This document shows positions 54,720 to 64,000 of a stretch of DNA of 64,000 nt, piece after piece; the stretch's first letter is position 1; every line of letters starts with the position of its first letter. Under the pieces are notes generated by a model. The model did no database searches. It was given only the letters and a program-made list of their open reading frames with translations, and was not told the origin of the DNA. The position numbers and the translations under genes were made by a program. This stretch comes from Diphasiastrum complanatum (taxonomy: Eukaryota; Streptophyta; Lycopodiopsida; Lycopodiales; Lycopodiaceae): contig CM055098.1 in NCBI GenBank assembly GCA_029204225.1, forward strand, positions 12,402,937 through 12,466,936, read 5' to 3'.

Positions 54720-55430
54720 TTTTCCTTTAAGTCGATAAACTAATCTTTAAGAAATGTAACATCCCTACTAGTGAAAACTTTATAAATAACATGATTAAAC
54801 AATCTACACATGCCATTTGAAGAAGAATAATCGACAAAAATTGTTTTTATAGAATGCTTGTCAAGTTTTTTTTTTGTGTTTTTAGGAACATGAGCATAGG
54901 TAGTGCACCTAAAAACTTATAAATGTTTTAATGAAGGTTTGGATCCAGTCCAAAATTCATAAGGAGTTTTGCTATTTGATAAACCTTTAGTCAAACATCA
55001 ATTTCGCACATAAGTTGTTGCTCTTCTCGAAGAATCATCAATAAATGTAATAAAGACTTTAGCACCAAGCAATGATGGTGTCTGCATCGGGCCACATGTA
55101 TCTGAACGAATTATGTCTAGCAGATTTCTACATACATGTTCTTGGTTCAACTTGAAAGGTCTCCTAGTCAGCTTTTCTATGATATAGCTTTGACAGGCTG
55201 GAGGGTCGATACTTCAATAATCAAGATTAAGAACTAAAGATTGTTTAGACATATTTGCAATAGACACATGATTTAAATTCCCAAGTCTACAATGTCAAAT
55301 TAATTCTTTATTAATCAAGATTGAATTGTTTAAAGTATAGTCGGTCACTGAGTAACAATGAATAAGCCTATATGGTCGAGGCTTGTCGATGGTGAATGGA
55401 GTTGTTGGAACAAACTCTTGCATTTGCTAC
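54720..55430 (-). pseudogene. Second copia integrase piece (E2)
   Basis: On the minus strand a CQSYIIEKLTRRPF segment (zinc-ligand region with the second Cys replaced by Tyr) and a SDTCGPMQTPSLLGAKVFIT core start are seen near 55200-55040, followed by FITFIDDSSRRATTY. The second and third catalytic positions are deleted. The C-terminal phrases TPYEFWTGSKPSLKHL and RCTTYAHVPKNTKKKL follow directly. It is independent of the integrase at 55911-56210. Confidence 0.75.
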
Positions 55431-56210
55431 TTCTACTTAAAATCATAGAATTTTTCTTCTCGACATCTCGACTGGCTGATATTCGATTTGGTTCGACATC
55501 ATAAATTCAATAAGCTTTGTTCGAGGTCGAGTACTCGATAAAAATATCCCTATAGTTGATAGGATTGAGCTTCTTTCTCAAGTCCAAAAGAATTTGCATG
55601 TAGCATGGACGAACAGTCGAAGGTGCTTCAGACTCGGCTTCGAATGGAGTCTTCAAGTTGACTACTTAGGTGCTCGAATAATTTTGCAAATAAAAAATTA
55701 TAGATTTTGCTTCAGCCCAAAATTTTTTGGACAACTAAGCATTTGATAGCATTGTTCATCTTGCATTTGGCAATAATCAGTTGTTCTTCTTGAATAATTC
55801 ATTCTGTTGTGGGGTGTAGCTAGTGGTGAACTGATGATGTGTATTGCACAAAGATAGACAGTCAGGATCTTGAGCTTTTGACCAGCCTGTGTCTCAACAA
55901 ACTGCTTGAATTATTTGAAGCAGTTGAATGCCTCAGACTTGTTCTTGATGAATATAGTCTTGCTGAATCTTGAATAGTCATCGATAAAAGTGATAAAATA
56001 CAATGCAGAATCTAGAGATAGTATGCTCATAGGGCCAGACAAATCACTATGTATAGATTCAAAAGTGGACTTTTCTCTAGTGGATTTCCCTTTTGAGAAT
56101 CTTGATCTAGGTTGTTTTCCTAGTAAGCACATCTTAGAGATAGTTCGAGTGTTTATGGAAGCATTATTTAGGCTCAAATCCTTGACCAGACTATTGTGAA
56201 GCATGTACAA
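55430..56210 (-). pseudogene. Copia integrase piece (E1)
   Basis: The open part 55911-56210 includes KMCLLGKQPRSRFSKGKSTR, SIHSDLSGPMSILSLDSALY and FITFIDDYSRFSKTIF, with the first catalytic Asp in HSDLSGP. Downstream, in changing frames, the core decays and the C-terminal phrase FIEYSTSNKAYRIYDV and SASRDVEKK appear at about 55540-55440. The second Asp and Glu motifs are not intact. Confidence 0.85.
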
Positions 56211-57237
56211 AATAGCTCACATGTTTAAATGTCCTGATCTTTGATGTCATAATTGGGCATTAGAAGTACTCACATTTGTAGAAAGTGCTTATTCATGACT
56301 CAAGACATACAACTTTCCTTGTCTATTTGTAGAGAATATTTTTTTAGATTCTTCGTCCAAGATAGTACGTTGTCTAGAATTAAACAAAGCTCTATAGCCT
56401 TGATTTGTTATCTTGTTGATAGACAATATATTCCTAGCAAAATCAAAACTTCCTCTATGATGTTACTGCATCTTCTTCTTTGCTTTGTTGTGCTTGAGAA
56501 CTCGACAGTTCTTGATGTCGTGACTGTTCACTTGCAATACTTGCAGAAGAGTTTTGTCTTTGGTTATTGTTGCTATCGATCATGCTATTGTTACTGGTTC
56601 GAATCAGTTTTCTCAACTTTTGTCTTCTTGTCCTTCATATTCTTCTTTCTCTAGGATTGTTGCTTATTCAAATACATGGAAAATATCTTGGTATTTGATG
56701 AAGGTAAGTTCTTCCATTTTACTTCTTCCAATAAACTTGTTGTCAACTTTTGGAGAGACAGCTCAAGAGCAATACTAGATTGTCGTAAGAGGGACGAAGA
56801 CTGAATAGAAGAGACATATAGCATCGTCATCCAATATTGGTGAACCTAATGTAGCTAGCTGATTAAGTAGTTGTTTAAAATCATTCAGATGCTTGCTAAC
56901 TGAAGTTTCTTCACTCATCTTAAGTGACAGGAATTTCTTTCTTAGAAAGTGACAAGTTGTAACATCTATAGTTTTTGTACAAACTAGTCAAAATGTCACA
57001 AGCTTATTTGGAAGTAAAACAATTTGCTACATGAGCTATTTGCAAATCTTTTAGATTCAGATTTACAATAGCTAATTCTTTGCCATTTTTTTCTTCCCAA
57101 GCGGTCAGCAATTTAGGTTCAACTGCTTTGGCTATCAAACCGTAGACGTTGATTAAAGAACAATCTAAGAATGGTAATCATTGTGAATTCAATAAATAAT
57201 TCGAACTTGGTCTGATACCACCTCATTGGTGCTTCTA
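56211..57237 (-). pseudogene. Copia E gag-like remnant
   Basis: Near 56500-56550 the minus strand encodes FCKYCK and, in another frame, HDIKNCRVLKHNKAKKK, the two halves of a CCHC knuckle. The rest reads only in short pieces. The primer site at 57238-57249 sets the expected gag position. Confidence 0.5.
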
Positions 57238-57249
57238 GCTCTGATACCA
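57238..57249 (-). other. Primer binding site of copia E
   Basis: The minus strand reads TGGTATCAGAGC, the methionine-tRNA-type site. A second partial copy (TGGTATCAGACC) lies at 57209-57220, 29 bp away. The LTR would start on the right near 57255 (minus-strand ...TCTAACACCA end). Confidence 0.85.
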
Positions 57250-57254
57250 CTTTT

Positions 57255-57760
57255 TGGTGTTAGACGCTCGAACTCAACAATCCTTGTAGGATGTAAGAGT
57301 TCTCACCAAACAAAGGACAAACAATGAAAATTATAAAGGATCGAATCGAACTATCGAATTTTGATTATTACTTGGATCATCTGTGAATCTTCAATGGAGG
57401 ATGAGGATGCACCATTCCTTTGAATATCCTCTTGCAACAATATAATTATGACTCTAGACAAAGAAACGTCTTAGTGAATTGACATAACCATCACCCAGCC
57501 TTCATATGAGGATGGCAGACTAGAAAATAAGGTCATAACAACATCCGAATTTTCGATGACTAAAGTACATGACACATTGTTAAATGTTGAAAGTTGACTC
57601 TATGCAAGTTTCAAGATTTATTTGTAACTTAATACTCAATACAATAATATTTGGAATTGAGATTCACAAACTTCAAATTTCAAAGACTTTGCACTTTAGC
57701 ATTGCCCATTAAAATAGGCCATTGGAGAGCTTGGCCAAAAGATTGAAGTTTGAACAATGG
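57255..57760 (-). repeat. Probable LTR of copia E (right limit unknown)
   Basis: The sequence beginning TGGTGTTAGACG on the plus strand lies beyond the primer site, so it should be the element's 5' LTR. No second copy is present to define the other end. Confidence 0.45.
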
Positions 57761-59054
57761 ACTAGGTTGCCAACTTCAAGCTTATTAGAAGAGTTATCCA
57801 TCTTCCATAAATATTACAATTGATTATTAACTTTTGCCCCCAAATAGAAAAGTTTCATATTTCAATCTTTATGTGGTCTAGGCTTCATGAAAGCTGAAAG
57901 AACTTGCAAGGCTAATGGACATGATCCATCTAGATTCTAGTTGAAGCATCTATTTTGTTTAGTGAACAATTTACTTGGAATCTATATGAGAAATATAAAT
58001 AGGCATAATCTTATACTTTTTTTAGTTGGAATTCAATATTAAAAAAATTTAAATTGATTTTGCATGAAAGTACTATCCGGATAGAAACTATCTCGATGTA
58101 GTTGTTAGGATCCACATGAGGTGTGGTTGAGTGGCAAGGTGTGCAAAGGTGCATAACCTCCACAACAAGTGTGGAAAATTTCAAATATCCAAAGTAGGTA
58201 TATATCGTGACTAGTGAGATCATAAAGGTCATCATCAATGAGATCATCTTCTGCAGCTCATCATCCCCTCGCATCCACCCACAATGGACTTGTGTCTCCC
58301 ATGACTCCTAGTTTGCAAATCATCTAATATTTCTCCTTGAAACATGACTCTAATCACATTGATGCACAAAGTTGATAAGATGGCAAGTTCAATTCCTAAA
58401 TTGTGGATGGTGGGATTGAGTGCTTGAAAATTTTATTAGATCTTGGATCCCATATAGTGTCCACACAAGTGACATCAAGAACACAATGTCACTACTAATA
58501 ATCTACATTCTTTAACTACTTTGTATGGTTTTAGTACAAAAATTAAGCACAATTTTATTAACATATATTTTTTCAGGTGGGCTATTCGAGGTGCCATTGT
58601 TGGTAAGAGAGAATAGTGAATGCCATCCATCTATGGTGATGCCCCTAGACCAAAGGGACCATATGTCTTGTGATAGGATTCATCACAAGTGACAAGTATT
58701 GCTAAGGCGTATTGACTTTGGAATGTACCTTCATGCATTGTGGCCAATACCATGAAGTATATGTTCTAATTTTGTAGCAGTTATTTTTAAAGAGAGATGA
58801 TGAGTTTTAATGACACACAAGCTAGCACCAAGTTTCAACCACCATATAGTATCATTTTTTGAAAACCGTCTCCTTGAAAAGTTGGATCAAGTTTACCACC
58901 AAAACACATCTTCTTTCCAACGGCATCTTAATGGTTACAATCATGTATTAAAAGATCAGTCTTCGAAAGCACTGAATATATGTTATGTATAGTACAATTT
59001 TTATGGTGAAAAGTGTGAAGCCCTAAAACAAATCTAAACAAAATTACTTTGGAG
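57761..59054. other. Intergenic, no recognised gene; 3' flank of CCX
   Basis: AT-rich sequence with short, motif-free open stretches. The 3' UTR of the minus-strand CCX gene should lie near 58700-59054. Confidence 0.55.
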
Positions 59055-61142
59055 TCATGTATGAAAAAAGATATCTTTGAAAGGGTTGAAACCTACAGCT
59101 GAAGAAACCTGCATGACCAAAAACATTGCATACAAAATCAATAATCCAAAGCCGGAAACTTTGCTCGGTTGCATGTTGTTGATGGATAAATGCAAGAGTG
59201 CCCAAAACAGCCCTACCACCAGGAAACCCAAAGTTATGAAGAGAGTGTCATCCTTTGGAAGTATATATACACCAAAGTCAGCTTTCCAAGTGGCAAGGAC
59301 TAGAGATAATCCTAATCCCACGAGAGTATTGAACATGGGACCTGCGTAACATCCGGATATGGCAATTTGCACATCATCTCCCCCGTTAGATGCCAAGGCA
59401 AGGTTAGCCATCAAGTCTCCACTAGAGTTACCCCAAGCTAGAAGTGTGAGAGCTAAAACTGCAGGGTCAATTTCTAGAATCACACCTAGACTGACCAAAA
59501 CTGCAACTAATTCCCTTGCAATGAAGTAAAACCAGAAAACGCTCATGAAAAATCCACCACACACCCAAACAAACGCAAAATTTCTTGGTGGGTGCTCGGC
59601 CTGGGTTGTGAAATATGCAAGGATTCCCAAAATGCAGCCACAGCACATGCCTACATAGATGAGCCAACCTTGGGTTATTATTCCACCTTCACTATCTACC
59701 AACACAAAAGCAACAAGAATTGGAGCAAGAGTGGCGCTTGACACTGCATAGAACTGAGACCACCTTTCCTCCTCCACAATTGGAATTGTGAGGCGTCTTG
59801 GCAATGAAAGAGGCCACTCTATCAGCAATTCAGAAAGCTTGCGAACAATATGCAGAATCTTAGAGCATTTTGTATTTGTCACCTGCTGCTCCGTTTGTCC
59901 CCACATTGCTCGATTCCTTTCATCATTGTTAGACGTCTCACTGGTATCAGAAAACATGAAATATTTGGGGATCCACTGCCACAGAGGCAGTGGAGTATTG
60001 CCTGCAGAAAGAGTAGAGGTAAAGTCAGGATCTGGTAAGAGTAAATAAGGGCCCCTTTCATCAGGCTGCTTTACTGAAATGTCAATAGTTGTACATGGCT
60101 GAGAGGATGATGGCTGAGAAGCTTGCCAAGACTGTGGTTTCAAGAATTCCCATGTAGCCACAGTTATTGCGTACAGAAGATAAATAGAAAAATATGTCAG
60201 TGCTCCCCCGAAACTGATCTTGCCAATTATCTGAATTACAGCGAGAATCAAAACACCTCCCAGAAAAAAGGAAATGTCTCGGATGAAGCATCTGCGATCC
60301 AGGTGAACAGATGTTCCTGCCACTAGCAGAATCACAGAACCAGCAACAACGCAAACTACGAAAACAGCACCTCCCAACACGCTGTTGAACCCCACTTGTC
60401 CGTTACCAGCCCCCATAAATGCTGCAATGCTTGAAAATACATCGGGAGCTCCATTGCCAAAGGGCAAGAGGGTGACGCCAGCGACTGTAGGGGACAGATG
60501 CAGACGTTTTGAAAGCCTTTCTAAAGAGCAACAAAAGTAATCTGCTGCCGTGTTGCCGAGGATGTAAAACAGAGCACTTAGCCAGAGAATCAACGAGGTG
60601 ACACCAAGCAGTGGCGCTTTTCCACAGAAACAGAAGCAAAATTGTATATAGTTGATCAAACCTGCCGACCTGCAGTCCTTATGCGCCATAACGAATTCGC
60701 ATGCATCCGAGAAGCCCGCATGCCTTCCGACTTTCTCGCAAGGGGCTGCACTCTGAAGATTGTTCCAACGTGAGGTTATCGTCTTGTTCTCATTCCCACC
60801 ATCCTGTGCCAGACCTCTTGCTTTGATCGAAGAACTGCTCGGATGCCTGCCAAAGAGAGCTGCGAGGAATCTAGCCAGAAAATCATTTGCTGATGAGTCC
60901 TTATCCCTGTGGATCACTGTTCTTCTTGATCCGGGAACTCCAGCTTCCCAATATCTAGGCCCAGCAGGCGAATCGTTCAAGGGCGCTGTCGGATCTTCAT
61001 CATAGACCTGAATTTTAAAAGGTCTGTTGGGGCTGAAAAACGAACCATCCCAAAGGAATAAAGTAAATACAACTATGGCAGCAATGTGAAGTATCTTCCG
61101 AGCATGCTTGGCGAAATTATGCTGCATTGCTATTTCGAACAC
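59055..61142 (-). CDS. CCX: Cation/calcium exchanger (CCX family), intronless, 695 aa
   Basis: This is an integral membrane antiporter of the Ca2+/cation exchanger superfamily. Plant CCX proteins exchange K+, Na+, Ca2+ or other cations for a counter-ion across internal membranes or the plasma membrane. Residues 16-31 are a first hydrophobic segment. Residues 135-174 hold a conserved Cys cluster (CEKVG, DACEFV, KDC, FCFCFC). The two ion-binding repeats are the alpha-1 motif GNGAPDVFSS (229-238) and the alpha-2 motif GNSSGDLMANLALA (571-584), each flanked by hydrophobic segments. A hydrophilic loop of roughly 120 residues (335-455) joins the halves. The start is the first Met (MFEIAMQHN); the Met at residue 6 is an alternative. 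There are no stops or frameshifts, so it looks functional. The length is at the upper end of what I expect for the family. Substrate and membrane cannot be told from sequence. Confidence 0.96.
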   Translation of the reverse strand: MFEIAMQHNFAKHARKILHIAAIVVFTLFLWDGSFFSPNRPFKIQVYDEDPTAPLNDSPAGPRYWEAGVPGSRRTVIHRDKDSSANDFLARFLAALFGRHPSSSSIKARGLAQDGGNENKTITSRWNNLQSAAPCEKVGRHAGFSDACEFVMAHKDCRSAGLINYIQFCFCFCGKAPLLGVTSLILWLSALFYILGNTAADYFCCSLERLSKRLHLSPTVAGVTLLPFGNGAPDVFSSIAAFMGAGNGQVGFNSVLGGAVFVVCVVAGSVILLVAGTSVHLDRRCFIRDISFFLGGVLILAVIQIIGKISFGGALTYFSIYLLYAITVATWEFLKPQSWQASQPSSSQPCTTIDISVKQPDERGPYLLLPDPDFTSTLSAGNTPLPLWQWIPKYFMFSDTSETSNNDERNRAMWGQTEQQVTNTKCSKILHIVRKLSELLIEWPLSLPRRLTIPIVEEERWSQFYAVSSATLAPILVAFVLVDSEGGIITQGWLIYVGMCCGCILGILAYFTTQAEHPPRNFAFVWVCGGFFMSVFWFYFIARELVAVLVSLGVILEIDPAVLALTLLAWGNSSGDLMANLALASNGGDDVQIAISGCYAGPMFNTLVGLGLSLVLATWKADFGVYILPKDDTLFITLGFLVVGLFWALLHLSINNMQPSKVSGFGLLILYAMFLVMQVSSAVGFNPFKDIFFHT

Positions 61143-62199
61143 CTAATCTTCTAACTTCTCCTACGAAATGATGTACATTAAGCGCTAAAAGTTTCAAATA
61201 GTATAGAGTTGACACTTTATCAAGGTATATTCTGTAATTTCATTATGCTAGTCTCTTGTAATCTTTAATCCTGTCAAGCTTTCAAAAGATAAGTTTCTTC
61301 TCATTAAGATGGGCGAAATGACTGCTTAGCCAGTCGGTACGGAAGTACATCGGATATAATAGCATCGCCTTCAGTACGACTTCTTCAACTAGAACAGAGG
61401 CGTATAACTCTATGCCAATTCTATACCGCTCATAAGAGATAGGGTGTATAACTAACCATCAAGTCTGAGCCGTTCTAATCATGAAGATCATTGAATAGAC
61501 ATAGCGAACATATTAAAACGATGCAATAGACAAAAGAAGAGGCGAATCAAACTAGTTACACCTGAAAACACGAAGTTAAGCAATCTTGTGCCAACAAGTT
61601 GAAGCACCAAGTGAAAACACGAAGCTAGAAAGAGCAGAACACACGAAGCACAAGCACATCCTCGTTAGAATGCACAGAACCTGAATTGGGAAGCCGTGCA
61701 TTAACAAATCATAAAACTGCAAGCGCAACTTGAACTTAAAGAGTATCATCTGAAATTTAAGTATCTGACCCACCAGAAACCTTTAACTATATCGCATTAT
61801 CCTACCTAAGATCCAGTTCACCCTTCCCAAGAAAATTTCTGTTGCAAATAAGTTCTTCCATGTACTATTCCTCCTCACATCAAATGTAACACCTTCCTTC
61901 AGCAATCTACATTTTCAATGTGGTAAGATCAAATGCAGATTAAAGCTGAGCCCAGTTCAATCCAAGAGTTCAGAAGCCCCATCTGCCATCAGAATCTCTA
62001 AAACTTGCCTAGTGAATCCGGCTTAACAGGATCTTGCTTCCAAAACAACAAATCCTTCAGAATTGCAGATCCCACTTCAAAGGAATTTTGCTCAAAGACT
62101 AGAATTTCAAGACCTGTCCAAACCCCCTCCTCAAAGATGCTGATCATCAACACTGAAACGATCACACATTTGTCGCCTGATGGATCGCAATCTGAATTG
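61143..62199 (-). other. CCX upstream region / possible 5' UTR
   Basis: No coding motif is seen. Several direct CAAGTTGAAGC/CACGAAGC-type phrases lie near 61560-61650. The CCX promoter is expected in this region or just beyond it. Confidence 0.4.
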
Positions 62200-62365
62200 C
62201 TTTTTCAACCCTCGAGAGCTCTGGACGATCGTCCTTGTCTCTTACTGGCACGGGGGCCGGGGCCAGATAACGCCCGACAAGGAGAGCCTGGAGGACTAGC
62301 GTTAACCGCAGTTGGATACAACCTCCAATTAAACCGCGGTTTTAGGGTCTGGGCCCAGTGACTGG
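62200..62365. promoter_or_regulatory. GC-rich island upstream of CCX, possible promoter
   Basis: Locally GC-rich sequence stands out from AT-rich surroundings. It holds CTGGGCCCAG (62349-62358), containing TGGGCC as in plant site-II promoter elements, next to AGACCCTAAAA on the minus strand, which resembles a telo-box. It lies 1.1-1.2 kb upstream of the CCX start. A plus-strand open stretch of 118 codons here shows no motif. Confidence 0.3.
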
Positions 62366-62610
62366 ATGGCGACTTCTAAGGTTCTACTTAATTTCAGTAG
62401 TAGCAGCAGGTACTGTAGCCTTAAAAAAACACGCTGGCTTATTGAAGGCCGTTTCCTTTCACTATCATTGCTCATATGTTATCAGCCAAGGTGATGATAT
62501 ATTGCCTAATGCTAATAAACAAGGTGATGAAGATATGGTGAGAACACGTTTGAATTTTTGAAAAATACAAAAACAAAGCTTGATGTTATTAAACAAGGTG
62601 ACTTGATACT

Positions 62611-62625
62611 TTTCTCTTTCTCTCT

Positions 62626-62667
<42 letters not shown>
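62611..62667 (+). repeat. (TC)n/(TCTCAC)n microsatellite
   Basis: CT repeats followed by about seven units of CTCACT. They produce artificial Arg-Val and Arg-Glu repeats on the minus strand. Confidence 0.97.
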
Positions 62668-64000
62668 GGTTATTTGATACATTTAGAGAATCTTTGCAGA
62701 TGGCAATTCAAAAGAGATACAAAAATAAAATAAAAACTCATTTTAATGCTTAAACTCACCTGAGAGTGACATCTTAACTTTAAAACGTCCTTTAAAACGT
62801 CACATTAGTTAAAAAGTCTCAACCCACCTTAGAACAACCTCATAGGGTGATCTATAGCACATGATCAAGGTGATCCTTTTTGAGATGACAACAAATTTTG
62901 ACTCAAAAGAATTGAATCCTATTTTGAAATAATAAACGTCATGTTTTGCTCAAACTCATCAAGGCATGAGATAGTCTTTGACCATATCATTACGATATCT
63001 TATCGCTTCATGGCAAAGCTAAAAAATCCACAACATTTCAATGAAATTGATAACAAATTGCAACAAGACTTTTACATTCCAAATTTGTAAATCAGATAAA
63101 AAAACCTACAAATTTAAAATCAAGTAGCACAATCAATACCTATTTGTACTCGTCATTTTTTTACAAGAATTGTCTGTGGCCATGTGAGTAGAGCGCTAAG
63201 CATAGATCCCAAAGCCTACAAGAAATAGCTTCATGGGAATGGGGATGAATAATGAGAAACCATGGTCATGGACATTGTTTCTAAAATTCATGGGGTTTAT
63301 ACTATCACTTTTCAATAATTTATATGTTATCATTTGTGTGGCCCATTGGATAATTATCCTATATTGGTTAACAATCAAGTTTATGTATACTTTTGTTGAA
63401 TCAATTTTGGAAAATCCTAGAATCATGGAGGAATGGTCTCAAAATTCCTATATAAAATAATCTTGCAGTTCCATTACTGTAAATAATATTCGTTAACCAT
63501 TTCATTTCTCAACTAATTCCTATTTGTCCTCTGATCAAATATATGAAATTATTCATTTGACATAATAATGTGGCTAAACATTGCTACAAAACTCAACTTT
63601 GAATTATCCTACAAATTCACAAAATAACCATGTGATTGATATTTTTGTTTAAAGTCACACCTTTGATTTCAAGAATTGTGCCTTGAGAATAATAACTTTG
63701 CCAACGAACTATCACTTTGAGCTCAAGATTAAATTTGTTGTCTCTCTCACTAAGCTTGACTTTTGAGTGCAACCATCTATTTGGACGACCAAAAAAATCA
63801 CTGGAAAAGTAAAAAAACAACCTTATTGATTGACAATACATGAAAATTACTCTAATGATCTATCTTAACTACTATGGTATCAGTAGGCACAAAGCAAAGT
63901 TGTATCTAACAATACATTATCTCAAGATTCAACTCTATTTGAGGATAGGGCATGTGTGTGTAACAAATTCAATGTTGAGGTTCACTTCGATCAATATTGG
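62668..64000. other. Intergenic, no recognised feature
   Basis: AT-rich sequence; short open stretches on both strands overlap each other and show no motif. Confidence 0.5.

Larger units (their letters stand above)
54376..57249 (-). mobile_element. Copia-type element(s) E on the minus strand, degenerate
   Basis: Reading from 57249 downward: primer site, a gag-like region with a broken knuckle (near 56530), integrase core (56210-55911), integrase C-terminal part (to about 55430), then a second pre-integrase and integrase piece (about 55400-54720). The repeated integrase implies two different copia copies joined or nested. No reverse transcriptase was recognised at the left end. Confidence 0.75.

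Noticed and set aside
62005-62361. A 118-aa plus-strand gene upstream of CCX
   Set aside because: There is no motif or start context. The open frame is partly due to the local GC-rich composition; a promoter role is equally likely.
62465-62662. Minus-strand ORF with Arg-Val/Arg-Glu repeats
   Set aside because: It is produced by the (TCTCAC)n microsatellite.

Overview
This window looks like nuclear DNA from a land plant with a large, transposon-rich genome. It has eukaryotic features (an intron-split gene, microsatellites, LTR retrotransposons primed from a methionine-tRNA-type site) and a plastid-division FtsZ gene with a transit-peptide-like N-terminus. The FtsZ protein is unusually cyanobacterium-like and may be the FtsZ3 class. 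As I recall, that class is reported from land plants other than ferns and angiosperms. With the repeat-heavy layout this makes a gymnosperm my best guess, but the sequence alone does not prove it.

Only two genes look intact. FtsZ lies at 32424-34500 (+), with two exons and one intron built almost entirely of a ~100-bp minisatellite. A cation/calcium exchanger (CCX family) lies at 59055-61142 (-) and is intronless with 695 residues. They sit about 24.5 kb apart and nothing suggests they are functionally linked.

Most of the rest is decayed, nested mobile DNA. Left to right: copia A (1-4670, +); gypsy G copy 1 (4671-7800, -) with a copia-derived patch in its reverse transcriptase; a copia gag/protease scrap and an LTR-like block (7895-9296); gypsy F (about 9298-22240, +), split by a complete nested copia element B (14280-19033, -); an unidentified ORF remnant (22915-24010); copia H (24015-25905, +); and a hAT-type transposase pseudogene (27448-29688, +). 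After FtsZ come Ty3-type non-coding remnants (37400-39900), gypsy G copy 2 (40500-42000, -) carrying a 163-bp inverted repeat, and copia C (42657-46134, +) interrupted by a solo LTR of family B with a 5-bp target duplication. Then come mixed fragments (46185-49260), copia D with two LTR parts but no reverse transcriptase (49270-53106, +), a duplicated non-coding block (53649-54010), and copia E on the minus strand (54376-57249).

Three sequence patterns stand out. Gypsy F and its flank carry three tandem arrays of a ~25-bp unit that is open in all three forward frames. LTR families A and B repeatedly carry the palindrome CACACGTGTG. Gypsy G copy 2 contains a potential hairpin of 163-bp arms with a 30-bp spacer. 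All transposon coding regions carry stops, frameshifts, deletions or changed catalytic residues, so none appears autonomous.
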